A stretch of 36,247 nt of DNA from Chthonomonadales bacterium (GCA_012517255.1 JAAYVH010000298.1:1-36247); one strand, 5' to 3'; shown: positions 1 through 7,882, counted from the stretch's first letter. Notes: generated by a model from the letters alone, not told the origin. Made by a program: numbers and translations.

Positions 1-65
1 GGCAGGCATCGGTTCCCCGACGTTGCCACGTTCGCGGGAATGACGATCGTGGGCTGGCGGCGATT

Positions 66-92
66 GGTAGGGGCACGTTTTAGCGTGCCCCT
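66..92. repeat. Short perfect hairpin (GGGGCACG)
   Basis: Bases 70-77 (GGGGCACG) pair perfectly with 84-91 (CGTGCCCC) around a 6-base loop. A close relative lies at 518-538 with a loop of similar size. The sequence TTCGCGGGAATGACGAT at about 32-48 resembles a tract near 21092, which marks another piece of the same interspersed repeat family. No T-tract follows, so it is not a classic terminator. Confidence 0.6.
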
Positions 93-138
93 TCACGGCT
101 GCCCGTCGCGTCGTGGCGCCGGAGCTCGCGCGGCTGTC

Positions 139-345
139 GTAGGGGCGTATCAGCCGGACGACCGACGGTGCGATCAGATGATGGGAGGTCACAACCGGCT
201 GGTACGCCCTTGTTCCGACACATGGCGGGCCTCCCGCTCGCCTGCGCGTCATGCGCTACATGGGCGAACCAACCGCGCGCTGCCGCGTTCCTCTTCATCG
301 ACGTTCCGCTCGGCGGTTGATTCGCCCCTACGGGCCTCCGGAGCG
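139..345. repeat. Interspersed repeat, copy 1
   Basis: The left edge reads GTAGGGGCGTATCAGCCGG (139-157). The right edge reads GGCGGTTGATTCGCCCCTAC (about 315-335), which is close to the inverse complement of the left edge, so the element has imperfect inverted ends. Inside is GGGCGAACCAACCGCGC (about 265-281). The same left edge, inner motif and right edge occur again at 677-789, and the inner motif plus right edge occur at about 21137-21217. No transposase is present; a non-autonomous or REP/MITE-like element is the likely nature. Confidence 0.65.
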
Positions 346-373
346 CACGCACCATGGCGAGCGACGCTCCGCC

Positions 374-496
374 CACGTCATCGCGAGCAAAGCGACGCGA
401 TCCCGAACAGTCAGCGCCGATCCGCGTATCGGCGTCGCCAGACGTGACGGCCATAGGCGCTCGGGATTGCTTCGCTTCGCTCGCAATGACGTGTGG
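374..496. repeat. Long imperfect inverted repeat, copy 1
   Basis: The left arm (374-408, CACGTCATCGCGAGCAAAGC and onward) is nearly the inverse complement of the right arm (461-493, TCGGGATTGCTTCGCTTCGC and onward). The central spacer is about 50 bases. A second copy of the whole structure lies at 1001-1122, and half-copies occur at 959-984 and 35986-36009. Such a structure in RNA would form one long stem-loop. Confidence 0.65.
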
Positions 497-514
497 ATGT
501 GCCGGTCGCCATTG

Positions 515-586
515 GGAGGGGCACGCTGCAACGTGCCACTTCGGCATCGCGTTCCGCACCAATGTCGGGAGGGGCGTATGAGCCGA
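515..586. repeat. Fragmentary repeat copies
   Basis: GGGGCACG (518-525) and CGTGCCAC (532-539) repeat the hairpin seen at 66-92. They are followed at about 564-586 by a diverged copy of the GGGGCGTATNAGCCG edge motif found at 139 and 677. These look like broken pieces of the two neighbouring repeat types placed head to tail. Confidence 0.5.
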
Positions 587-676
587 ACGACCGCCATCCG
601 GACGAACATCGCCCGCCTGGATTTCGACACGGCGCTTCGCGCCGGCTCAATCACCGGCGGGCTCCGCACGCACCCC

Positions 677-789
677 GTAGGGGCGTATCAGCCGGACAGC
701 CAGCGTCATGCGTTACATGGGCGAACCAACCGCGCTCTACCACGTTCCCATACTCCGCGCCTCCGTTCGGCGGTTGATTCGCCCCTACC
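677..789. repeat. Interspersed repeat, copy 2
   Basis: This is a shorter version of the element at 139-345. The left edge GTAGGGGCGTATCAGCCGG lies at 677-695, the inner GGGCGAACCAACCGCGC at about 719-735, and the right edge CGGCGGTTGATTCGCCCCTA at about 769-788. The two edges are imperfect inverse complements. The region between them differs in length from copy 1, which suggests an internal deletion or a composite structure in copy 1. Confidence 0.65.
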
Positions 790-840
790 AGGTTCGGCTC
801 GCAAACACCATGGCGAACGACAATCCGTCCACGTCATCGC

Positions 841-958
841 GAGTTCAGACGCGGCGTGGCCGCGGTGGGTGTATGAGAAAGCGTAGAGTGCTTTCTTAGG
901 AGTTCGGACGCGGCGTGGCCGCGGTGCGTGAATCAGAAAGCGTAGAGAGCTTTCTTAG
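841..958. repeat. 59-bp tandem duplication with internal hairpin
   Basis: Bases 841-899 and 900-958 are two head-to-tail copies of a 59-bp unit that differ at only a few positions. Each unit carries a perfect 7-bp hairpin, AGAAAGC and GCTTTCT (876-882 with 890-896; 935-941 with 949-955), separated by 7 bases. The unit interrupts a repeat arm of the GCGAGCGCAGCGAAGCG type at 840/959. A third, partial copy of the unit is found about 35 kb away at 35951-35985, again joined to the same GAAGCGAAGC arm. Confidence 0.8.
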
Positions 959-1000
959 GAGCGCAGCGAAGCGATCCCGAGCAGCCCGCGCCTGCCGCGC

Positions 1001-1122
1001 CACCTCATCGCGAGCGCAGCGAAGCGATCTTGAGCGGTCAACGGAGATCAGCGCATTGGCGTCGCGAGACACGATGACCGTAAGCGTTCGGGATTGCTTC
1101 GCTTCGCTCGCAATGACGTGGA
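1001..1122. repeat. Long imperfect inverted repeat, copy 2
   Basis: The left arm at 1001-1034 (CACCTCATCGCGAGCGCAGC and onward) and the right arm at 1088-1122 (TCGGGATTGCTTCGCTTCGC and onward) repeat the structure at 374-496. The arms are better conserved between copies than the spacer, as expected if the stem is what is maintained or recognised. Confidence 0.65.
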
Positions 1123-1369
1123 GGCGTCGCATGGAGCGATCGCCAGGTGCTCTGCGTCCCGTCAGAGGTCCGTCGTTCGGGATCTCTGCATGCGTACCTC
1201 GTGCGCGATCCCTGCGCGCGGCTCCGTGGCTCCCCGGTCGCGCACAGGCTACTGTGCGGCTCAGTTTGCAGCCAGAATGCGCAGCTGCATCACTGAAAGT
1301 TTGCAGATTGCGCCTGACTGTACACGTCCTCAGGTAGGCGATGCAGATGGCCTGCCTGTTTCGATCTAC

Positions 1370-2434
1370 CTACTCTGCTGCCGGATAGGAGCCGAGGACC
1401 GTCAAGAAGAGGGTCTGCTCCTTGAGCAGGCTCAGGGCGCGCGCCACGTTGTCATCGCGGATGTGCCCCTGCACGTCCACGTAGAAGACGTACTCCCACA
1501 CAGCCATCTTGGCAGGACGGGACTCGATCATGGTGAGGTTTACATCGTACTTCTCGAACGCCGCCATCGCACGGAACAGAGCACCCGCTCGGTGATGCAC
1601 CGAAAACATGACCGAGGTCTTGTCGCGACCCGTAGGTTCTGGCTCGTTGTAGCCGAGCACGAGGAACCGGGTCCGATTGGACGGATTGTCCTCCGTGTGC
1701 TCAACGAGGATGGGAAGCCCGGTGATCTCGGCGGCGAGGGCAGGGCATAGCGCAGCGGCGCCATCTTCCGCGGCCGCTGCCTGGGCGGCGCGCACTGTGC
1801 TCGAAGCCTCGACGATCTCGGCATTAGGGAGATGTGCGCGTATCCACTGGCGGCACTGGGCCAGCGGCTGGGGGTGCGTATAGAGCCTGCGCACCTGGTC
1901 GAGATCGCCGCATCGCGTTGCCAGGTTGTGTACGATCGGCACGAACAGCTCGGAGACCACCCGGACGTTGCTCTGCGTGAACGTATCGAGCGTTTCGGGT
2001 ATGACGCCTGCCAGCGAGTTCTCGACGGGCACGACGCCGTAGTCAGACGCTCCGCGTTCGACCTGCGCGAAGATGTCGGGGATGGCATCACATGCCTGCA
2101 GCATGGCCGACGAGCCAAACCGGGTGATGGCGGCCTGATGCGAGAAGGTCCCGGCCGGTCCCAGATAGGCGATCGCGAGGGGTTTCTCCAGCGCACGGCA
2201 AGCAGAGATAACCTCACGGTAGACGGCACGCAACGCATCGGCCGGCAGCGGGCCCTTGCTGGCGGCTACCAGCCGCTTGACGACGGCCCGCTCCCTTTCA
2301 GGGGTAAAATACGGCGACTTCGTGTGGGCCTTGTGCGTGCCGATCTCGAGGGCAAGCTCGGCTCGACGATTCAGAAGCTCGACAATGCGTTCATCTATGC
2401 GGTCTATCTCCTTGCGCAGGTCGCTAACCGACAT
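1370..2434 (-). CDS. pheA: Bifunctional chorismate mutase / prephenate dehydratase (P-protein)
   Basis: The 354-residue cytosolic enzyme converts chorismate to prephenate and then to phenylpyruvate in phenylalanine synthesis. Residues 1-85 form an AroQ-type chorismate mutase helix bundle (IDRIDERIVELLNRRAE). Residues 86-265 form the prephenate dehydratase domain, with GPAGTFSHQAA at 92-102, the ENSLAG motif at 138 and the catalytic-type NRTRF at 253-257. Residues 275-350 are an ACT regulatory domain (GALFRAM, INLT-like VNLTMIESRP), so feedback control by phenylalanine is expected. The ATG at 2434 follows AAGGGAG at a workable distance, and the length fits the family. The open frame continues upstream, but only as antisense to accD. 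The gene diverges from accD across an 81-base gap. Confidence 0.95.
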   Translation of the reverse strand: MSVSDLRKEIDRIDERIVELLNRRAELALEIGTHKAHTKSPYFTPERERAVVKRLVAASKGPLPADALRAVYREVISACRALEKPLAIAYLGPAGTFSHQAAITRFGSSAMLQACDAIPDIFAQVERGASDYGVVPVENSLAGVIPETLDTFTQSNVRVVSELFVPIVHNLATRCGDLDQVRRLYTHPQPLAQCRQWIRAHLPNAEIVEASSTVRAAQAAAAEDGAAALCPALAAEITGLPILVEHTEDNPSNRTRFLVLGYNEPEPTGRDKTSVMFSVHHRAGALFRAMAAFEKYDVNLTMIESRPAKMAVWEYVFYVDVQGHIRDDNVARALSLLKEQTLFLTVLGSYPAAE

Positions 2435-2515
2435 GGCACACGGGACTCCCTTCTCAAAGGTGGAGTTCGTATTACCACATCCGGACGCGAACGTCCTGCA
2501 GGAGATCGAGGCACG

Positions 2516-3382
2516 ATGAATCCCGGAGGCTGGTTTTCTCGGCGAAGTCGCGGGGCACGGGAGATGGACACTGTGCCCGACGGCGTGGCCAGCAAGTGCC
2601 TGGGGTGCGATGAGATCATCTTTGTGCGTGAGCTCGAGCGCAATCTGCAGGTTTGCTCCAAGTGCGGCTATCACCACCGCCTGACTTCGGCCGAAAGGCT
2701 TGCGATCACCGTAGACCCCGACTCCTTTGTCGAGACCGACGGCGACCTGCTGCCCGACGATCCGCTGGAGTTTCCCGGCTACGTCGAAAAGGCCAGTACC
2801 GCCGCGGCCAGCTCGGGCGTACGCGAGGCGATCACGACCGGCGACGCGACCATCGAGGGATTGCCTTGCGTCATCGGCGTTGCCGACTTCGGGTTCATGG
2901 GAGGGTCCATGGGCTCGGTGGTCGGCGAGAAGATCGCCCGCGCCTTCGAGCGCGCCGTTGAGAGAGCGGTGCCCATCGTGATCTTCAGCGCGTCGGGCGG
3001 CGCCCGCATGCAGGAAGGGCTGGTCGCCCTCATGCAGATGGCCAAGACATCGGCAGCGGCCAAGCGCGCATCCCTGGCGGGAGTGCCCTTCATCAGCGTG
3101 TTGACGGACCCGACCACCGGCGGGGTCTACGCCAGCTACGCGTCGCTGGGCGACGTGATTCTGGCCGAGCCCGGCGCCGTCGTGGGCTTTGCAGGCCGAC
3201 GAGTTGGCCGGCAGGATCTGGGCGGTCACCTGCCAGCGAACTTCCAGACCAGCGAGTTCCAGGCCGAGCATGGATTCGTTGATCGGACGGTGCCCCGGAA
3301 GGAGATGCGCGCCACGCTGGCATTCCTGCTCCGGTTCTTCGCGGCATCAGAAGCGCGCGAGGGAGAGGCCGATGGCAGCTAA
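2516..3382 (+). CDS. accD: Acetyl-CoA carboxylase carboxyltransferase subunit beta
   Basis: The 288-residue beta subunit pairs with AccA to move the carboxyl group from carboxybiotin to acetyl-CoA and make malonyl-CoA for fatty acid synthesis. The N-terminal four-cysteine zinc ribbon is present (C28, C31, C47, C50). The oxyanion-type SASGGARMQEG and the DPTTGGV motifs are intact. The ATG at 2516 follows AGGAGA. The gene overlaps accA by 11 bases, which implies translational coupling. One oddity is that the usual GFAGPRVIEQTI stretch reads GFAGRRVGRQDL (R228 where Pro is normal), an unusual change in a conserved segment that matches the altered partner AccA. Confidence 0.93.
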   Translation: MNPGGWFSRRSRGAREMDTVPDGVASKCLGCDEIIFVRELERNLQVCSKCGYHHRLTSAERLAITVDPDSFVETDGDLLPDDPLEFPGYVEKASTAAASSGVREAITTGDATIEGLPCVIGVADFGFMGGSMGSVVGEKIARAFERAVERAVPIVIFSASGGARMQEGLVALMQMAKTSAAAKRASLAGVPFISVLTDPTTGGVYASYASLGDVILAEPGAVVGFAGRRVGRQDLGGHLPANFQTSEFQAEHGFVDRTVPRKEMRATLAFLLRFFAASEAREGEADGS

Positions 3383-3533
3383 CGTGCTCGACTTCGAACG
3401 CCCGATCATCGAACTCGAGAACCTGATCGCCGAGCTCCGCAAACCGGAGAAGCGCGCGGAGGCCGTGGCGTCCGGCATTGACCTGGATGCGGAGATTGTT
3501 CGTCTCGAGAACGAGCTGCGCCGTGCCACCTAG
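3372..3533 (+). CDS. accA: N-terminal piece of acetyl-CoA carboxylase subunit alpha, cut by an in-frame TAG
   Basis: The ATG at 3372 lies inside the end of accD and opens a 53-residue frame starting MAANVLDFERPIIELE. This matches the coiled N-terminus of AccA (typically LEFEKPIIELE) and continues to LENELRRAT. Codon 54, at 3531-3533, is TAG. Beyond it the same frame continues as normal AccA (QVFANLSPW; typical family sequence is K-E-I-Y-x-N-L-T-P-W). The family usually has Lys at this site, and one base change AAG to TAG would produce the stop. This could be a nonsense mutation, an assembly error, or a site of readthrough or reinitiation. Confidence 0.75.
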   Translation: MAANVLDFERPIIELENLIAELRKPEKRAEAVASGIDLDAEIVRLENELRRAT

Positions 3534-3536
3534 CAG

Positions 3537-4379
3537 GTGTTCGCCAACCTCTCGCCATGGGAAGAAGTTCTCATCGCCCGCCACAAAGACCGACCCTACG
3601 CGCTCGACTACGTGCGGATGATCTTCGACCAGTACATGGAGCTGTCCGGTGATCGGGTGTGGGCCAACGACGAAGCCGTGATCGGGGGGCCGGCTTTCCT
3701 CGACGGTCGGCCGGTCGTGGTGATCGGTCAGCAGAAAGGTCGGGATCTGCGCGAGCGTCAACGACGCAACTTCGGGTGCGCGCGCGGCCCCGGTTTCCGC
3801 AAGGCATTGCGCCTTGCGCGCCTCGCGGAACGGTTTGGCCGTCCGCTGATCTCCTTTGTCGACACCTCCGCGGCAGCGGCCGATCTGCGAGCCGAGGAGA
3901 CCGGCGTCAGCGAGGCCATCGCGCGGAACATGGCAGAGTTCGCGTTCCTGCGAACCCCCATCGTCGCCATCGTGATAGGCGAGGGCGGGTCAGGAGGCGC
4001 CATGGGGATGGCGGTTGGCGACAGGGTGCTCATGCTGGAGCACGCTGTCTTCTCGGTCATCCCTCCTGAAGGATGCGCGGCGATCCTGTGGCGTGATAAG
4101 GAGCAGGCTCCGCAGGCTGCCACGGCTCTCAAGCTCACCGCAAAGAGCGCGCAGCATCTCGGGATCGTCGAGCACGTACTGCCCGAGCCGCTCGGCGGCG
4201 CTCACCGTGACCCGTCGGCCATGGCGGCCTCCATCAAACTGAGCATCACTGCCGTGCTCGAGGAGCTGGGGCGCATGAGCCTCGACGACCTCGTCGCGGC
4301 ACGCTATGCCCGCTACCGCCGCATGGGAGTCTGGCGCACCGAGCCTCCATCGGAACGCGCCGCCGAGAAGCCTTCCTGA
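3537..4379 (+). CDS. accA: Acetyl-CoA carboxylase carboxyltransferase subunit alpha, main body
   Basis: This 280-residue frame is in phase with the piece at 3372 and begins at a GTG two codons after the TAG. It holds most of AccA: RPYALDY, QQKGRD, RNFG, IGEGGSGGAMG (147-157), PEGCAAILWRD and EPLGGAHRD. The normally near-invariant loop D-T-P-G-A-Y-P-G-I-G is replaced by DTSAAAADLR (109-118), of equal length but without its prolines and glycines, while both flanks remain excellent matches. Together with the TAG this suggests either a decaying gene or a divergent enzyme. Expression would need readthrough or reinitiation at the GTG; no good ribosome binding site is visible. The gene ends 12 bases from a convergent TlpA-like gene. 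Confidence 0.85.
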   Translation: MFANLSPWEEVLIARHKDRPYALDYVRMIFDQYMELSGDRVWANDEAVIGGPAFLDGRPVVVIGQQKGRDLRERQRRNFGCARGPGFRKALRLARLAERFGRPLISFVDTSAAAADLRAEETGVSEAIARNMAEFAFLRTPIVAIVIGEGGSGGAMGMAVGDRVLMLEHAVFSVIPPEGCAAILWRDKEQAPQAATALKLTAKSAQHLGIVEHVLPEPLGGAHRDPSAMAASIKLSITAVLEELGRMSLDDLVAARYARYRRMGVWRTEPPSERAAEKPS

Positions 4380-4391
4380 CCGCCTGCCCGT

Positions 4392-4925
4392 CTATTCGTT
4401 GAGCAGACGGTCGACGGCATCATCCATCTCGTGCTCGCGCCCCGGCGCAAAGCCGCTCTGCGACCAGCGAACCTTACCTTTGCGATCCACGAGGAACACT
4501 GTCGGTATGCCTGTGGACGGTTTCATCCACCCGCCGACATCCTCGGGCGGATCGGCCATGCCGACCGGATAGGTGACCCCCATCTCCCGAACGTAGTCCG
4601 GTATCTGCTGGCCGTCATCGTTCTCGAGCGCGACACCGATCACTTCCAGCCCCTTGTTCTTGCGCTTCTCATACAGCGCCTGGACGTGGGGCGTTGACAT
4701 AGCGCACTGACCGCACCAGGTCGCCCAGAACTTCACCAGCACGACCTTGCCCTTGAGGTCAGCGAGCGCGATATGATCGCCCGAAGGCGTCTTGATCCTG
4801 ATCGGCGGGGCCGGGCCCTCGGGAAGCAGGCCTTGGTCTCCCGAGGGAGCTTTGGGCGAGAGCACGGTCAGGAACAGAAAGAAACCTATGGTTGCGAGCG
4901 CGATCAGCACGAGCGGTCGTCTCAT
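4392..4925 (-). CDS. TlpA/ResA-like membrane-anchored thioredoxin
   Basis: The protein is a periplasmic or extracytoplasmic thiol-disulfide oxidoreductase of 177 residues. Residues 4-22 are a hydrophobic anchor, followed by a short linker and a thioredoxin fold of the AhpC/TSA-Redoxin type. The active site WCGQC has C71 and C74 in the usual FWATWCxxC context, and the cis-proline motif is GIPTVFLVD. Two in-frame ATGs lie close together (4931 and 4925). AAGGGG directly abuts the first and lies 6 bases before the second, so the second start is preferred. Proteins of this kind reduce disulfides during cytochrome c maturation or similar work, but no cytochrome genes are nearby, so the partner is unknown. 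It converges on accA. Confidence 0.9.
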   Translation of the reverse strand: MRRPLVLIALATIGFFLFLTVLSPKAPSGDQGLLPEGPAPPIRIKTPSGDHIALADLKGKVVLVKFWATWCGQCAMSTPHVQALYEKRKNKGLEVIGVALENDDGQQIPDYVREMGVTYPVGMADPPEDVGGWMKPSTGIPTVFLVDRKGKVRWSQSGFAPGREHEMDDAVDRLLNE

Positions 4926-5041
4926 GTCCATCCCCTTGTGGTCCGGTTTTTCGCTTCGGTAGGATCTATACGCGAGTCTACCCGCCCGTCATCGCTCGGA
5001 GGGCATCCTCGATCTCGGCAACCGAGGGCATCCCGGCGCGG

Positions 5042-5050
5042 TGCTATAAT
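5042..5050 (+). promoter_or_regulatory. Extended -10 promoter of alaS
   Basis: TGCTATAAT (5042-5050) is a perfect extended -10 element (TGN plus TATAAT). No good -35 hexamer lies 17 bases upstream, as is usual for extended -10 promoters. Transcription would begin near 5057, giving a leader of only about 15 bases before the ATG at 5072, so there is no room for a T-box or other leader riboswitch. Confidence 0.7.
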
Positions 5051-5071
5051 GCCGCGGGAGTGCCAACACGT

Positions 5072-7765
5072 ATGTTATCGGCGGATCTACGCAAGAGCTA
5101 TACCGACTTCTTCGTTGAGAAGGGACATCTGCATCTGCCCAGCGCGCCGCTCATTCCCATTGACGCACTGGGTGTCGAAGACAAGAGCACCCTGTTCACC
5201 AGCGCTGGCATGCAGCAGTTCAAGCCGTTCTTCACCGGCGAGGCCACGCCTCCGTCCCGGCGCATTACCACGGTGCAGAAGTGCGTGCGGACGGGCGACA
5301 TTGACAGCGTCGGCGATCTGTCGCACTGCACGTTCTTCGAGATGCTCGGCAACTTCAGTTTCGGCGACTACTTCAAGGCCGAGGTCATTCCGTGGACCTG
5401 GGAGTACCTGGTTGATCGGCTGAAGCTTGACCCTGATCGGATGTGCGTCACCGTCTATCTCGACGACGATGAGGCCTATGACGTCTGGCATCGGGTGGTC
5501 GGACTGCCTCATGACCGTATCCATCGTCTCGGCGGCGACAAGAACTACTGGCCAGCCAACGCCGTCACCGAGGGCCCCAACGGCCCATGCGGCCCCTGCA
5601 CCGAGCTCTTCTACCGGGTCGTGCCGGAGTCAGAGATGACGCACGATCCGAACCTGAGCCCGACCGAGCGCTACAAGATCGACGACGCGGCAGGCCGCTG
5701 GCTGGAGCTCTGGAACAACGTCTTCACCCAGTTCAACCGGGCGGAAGACCCCGACGGCGCGCCGCGCCTCGATCCGCTCCCATCGAAGAATAACGACACG
5801 GGCGCCGGTTTCGAGCGCATCGTCTGCGTCCTTCAGGGGGCAGGCAGCGTGTTCGAGACGGACCTGTTCAGCCCCGTCATTGCCCGGATCGCTGAGATCA
5901 GCGGCAAACGGTACCGCGGAACGATGGAGCCGACCGACTTCGCCTTCCGGGTCGTTGCCGAACATGTACGCACCGCCTCGTTCTGCATTGCCGACGGTGT
6001 CCTGCCGCTCAACGAGGGCCGCGGCTATGTGTTGCGACGCATCATGCGCCGTGCGGTCCGGTTCGGCAAGACCGTCCTCGGCATGGAGGAGCCGTTCCTG
6101 CACGAAGTGGCGCCGGCCACCATCGCCGTGATGGGCGCCGCCTATCCCGAGCTCGAGGAGCGCCGGGAGCACATAATCCAGACAATACGCGCCGAGGAGG
6201 AGCGGTTCCGACGCACGCTTGAAGGTGGCATGCAGCGGTTCTATGATTTCGTGGGTGCGTCGGGCGACGGCAAGTCCCTGTCTGGTCAGGACGCCTTCAC
6301 GCTGTATGACACCTACGGCTTCCCGCTGGAGCTGACCCAGGAACTGGCTGCCGAGCAGGGGGTGAGCGTGGACCTTGACGGGTTCAGCGCCGCCATGGAA
6401 GATCGCCGCAGACAGTCGCAGGCGGCCTCCGGTCTCGACAAGGACGTGTTTGGTTCCATCGGAGCCGCCCTGGCCGAGGTTCAGCGGAACGTGCCGCCGA
6501 CGGAGTTCGTCGGGTACGAGACCCTCGCGCTGGACGACGCTCGAGTCGTGGCCATCATCCGCGAAGGCGATCTGGTGGAGCATGCCGACGCTGGCGAAGC
6601 GGTGGACATCGTGCTGGATCGAACGCCGTTCTATGCGGAGTCTGGCGGTCAGGTGGGGGACACCGGCCAGCTTACTACGGATGTCGGATGCACAGGGGAC
6701 GTCCATGACACAGTGATCGCGGCCGGCGTGCGTCTGCATCGGACGGTCGTGCGGTCAGGTCGCCTGCTTTTGGGTGATGTGGTCCACGCTGAGGTGGATC
6801 GTGCCAGACGCGCATCGATTCTTCGCAACCACACCGCGACTCACCTGTTGCATGCCGCGCTCCGTCAGGTCCTCGGCACCCATGTGCATCAGAAGGGATC
6901 GCTGGTGGCGCCCGAGCGCCTCAGGTTCGACTTCACGCATACCAAACCCATGACCGACGAGGAGATACGCGCGGTCGAGGATCTTGTCAATGAGCAGGTG
7001 CTGAATGATCGGCCCGTTACCGCGCAAACGGGCGTTTCGCTCGACGAAGCGCGCCGCCGCGGCGCCATGGCGCTGTTCGGCGAGAAGTACGGCGACACGG
7101 TGCGCGTGGTCGAGGTTCCTGGTTTCAGCATGGAGCTTTGCGGAGGTACCCATCTGGAGCGGACCTCGCAGGTGGGCCTCTTCAAGATCGTCTCCGAGAC
7201 CGGTGTCGCTGCGGGCGTTCGTCGAGTCGAGGCATTGACGGGCTCGGGAGCCTGGGAACACGTGAAGCATCTGGAAGACACGGTCCGTGCTGTGGCTGCC
7301 ACGCTTCGCGCCCCTCAGGGCGACGTGCTGCAGGCGGCAGCGCGCCTCGTGGCTCAGCGCGCCGAGATGGAGAAGCAGTTAAGGCAGTTGCGCTCAGGAT
7401 CGGTGCGTGCAGACGATCTGCAGACCACTACGGTTCATGGCGTGACGCTCGTGACGGGCAGCGTCGCGGGCGCTGACCCGCAGACCATCGCGGCTCTGGC
7501 GGACCGCGCCGTTTCGCACCACAGGTCGGCGGTCGTGCTGGTCGGCGGCAGCGATGACAGCCGGGTTCTTTTCGTGGCGAAGGTGACCCCCGATCTCGTC
7601 AAGCGCGGAGCCCATGCGGGCAACCTCGTGCGCGAGGTCGCTCGCATCGTCGGGGGCAACGGCGGGGGCAAGCCGGAGTTCGCACAGGCAGGCGGCAAGG
7701 ACCCATCGAAGCTCGAAGCGGCCCTGGAAGCTGCGGCCGAGATCGTGGCAAGGCAGCTCCAGTAG
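5072..7765 (+). CDS. alaS: Alanine-tRNA ligase
   Basis: This 897-residue class II synthetase charges tRNA-Ala and edits mischarged Ser and Gly. The catalytic core carries FTSAGMQQFKPFF, the TVQKCVRTGDID segment, GAGFERIV and RRIMRRAVRFG. The editing domain has the zinc-site HTATH (H587 and H591) and CGGTH (C690 to H694). The C-Ala region ends in GGNGGGKPEFAQAGG, typical of the DHHA1 domain. The length is normal. The ATG at 5072 gives a standard start (LRKSYTDFFVEKGH); a GTG at 5060 is an alternative. An extended -10 promoter sits just upstream. Confidence 0.97.
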   Translation: MLSADLRKSYTDFFVEKGHLHLPSAPLIPIDALGVEDKSTLFTSAGMQQFKPFFTGEATPPSRRITTVQKCVRTGDIDSVGDLSHCTFFEMLGNFSFGDYFKAEVIPWTWEYLVDRLKLDPDRMCVTVYLDDDEAYDVWHRVVGLPHDRIHRLGGDKNYWPANAVTEGPNGPCGPCTELFYRVVPESEMTHDPNLSPTERYKIDDAAGRWLELWNNVFTQFNRAEDPDGAPRLDPLPSKNNDTGAGFERIVCVLQGAGSVFETDLFSPVIARIAEISGKRYRGTMEPTDFAFRVVAEHVRTASFCIADGVLPLNEGRGYVLRRIMRRAVRFGKTVLGMEEPFLHEVAPATIAVMGAAYPELEERREHIIQTIRAEEERFRRTLEGGMQRFYDFVGASGDGKSLSGQDAFTLYDTYGFPLELTQELAAEQGVSVDLDGFSAAMEDRRRQSQAASGLDKDVFGSIGAALAEVQRNVPPTEFVGYETLALDDARVVAIIREGDLVEHADAGEAVDIVLDRTPFYAESGGQVGDTGQLTTDVGCTGDVHDTVIAAGVRLHRTVVRSGRLLLGDVVHAEVDRARRASILRNHTATHLLHAALRQVLGTHVHQKGSLVAPERLRFDFTHTKPMTDEEIRAVEDLVNEQVLNDRPVTAQTGVSLDEARRRGAMALFGEKYGDTVRVVEVPGFSMELCGGTHLERTSQVGLFKIVSETGVAAGVRRVEALTGSGAWEHVKHLEDTVRAVAATLRAPQGDVLQAAARLVAQRAEMEKQLRQLRSGSVRADDLQTTTVHGVTLVTGSVAGADPQTIAALADRAVSHHRSAVVLVGGSDDSRVLFVAKVTPDLVKRGAHAGNLVREVARIVGGNGGGKPEFAQAGGKDPSKLEAALEAAAEIVARQLQ

Positions 7766-7882
7766 ACGAAGGATCAGGGATGAAGACCGCACCACTGAAG
7801 GAAGGCCCACCGATGAGGTTGCGCATCCGTCTTGCGTCGCCCGACAGCCATTGCCGTCGCCAGGCACAAGGGGGTGAGTGAC

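Larger units (their letters stand above)
1..1369. other. Gene-free, repeat-rich intergenic region
   Basis: I see no convincing protein gene here. Open frames exist on both strands, but they overlap one another, lack ribosome binding sites and run through repeated DNA. The stretch is a mosaic of nested repeats: short hairpins beginning GGGGCACG, elements bounded by GTAGGGGCGTATCAGCC and its near inverse, two long inverted repeats ending in GCTCGCAATGACGTG, and a 59-bp tandem duplication. Separate entries describe the clearest pieces. Relatives recur near 21.1 kb and 35.95 kb in this window, so this is a genome-wide interspersed family and not a local duplication only. The region lies downstream of pheA, which reads toward it. 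Confidence 0.75.

Noticed and set aside
841-958. CRISPR array
   Set aside because: There are only two head-to-tail units without unique spacers, and no cas gene is present.
40-1340. Several open frames of 60-210 codons in the first 1.3 kb
   Set aside because: They overlap on both strands, follow repeat boundaries, are Arg-rich and have no ribosome binding sites.
2435-3271. Upstream extension of the pheA frame
   Set aside because: It runs antisense through accD. The chorismate mutase domain starts at the ATG at 2434, which has its own ribosome binding site.
3531-3533. TAG as a reassigned sense codon (Gln code or pyrrolysine)
   Set aside because: TAG serves as the normal stop of pheA, alaS and gpmI in this window, and no suppressor tRNA or PylRS gene is visible.
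4932-5071. T-box or other riboswitch upstream of alaS
   Set aside because: The extended -10 at 5042-5050 leaves a leader of only about 15 bases and no T-box sequence was seen.
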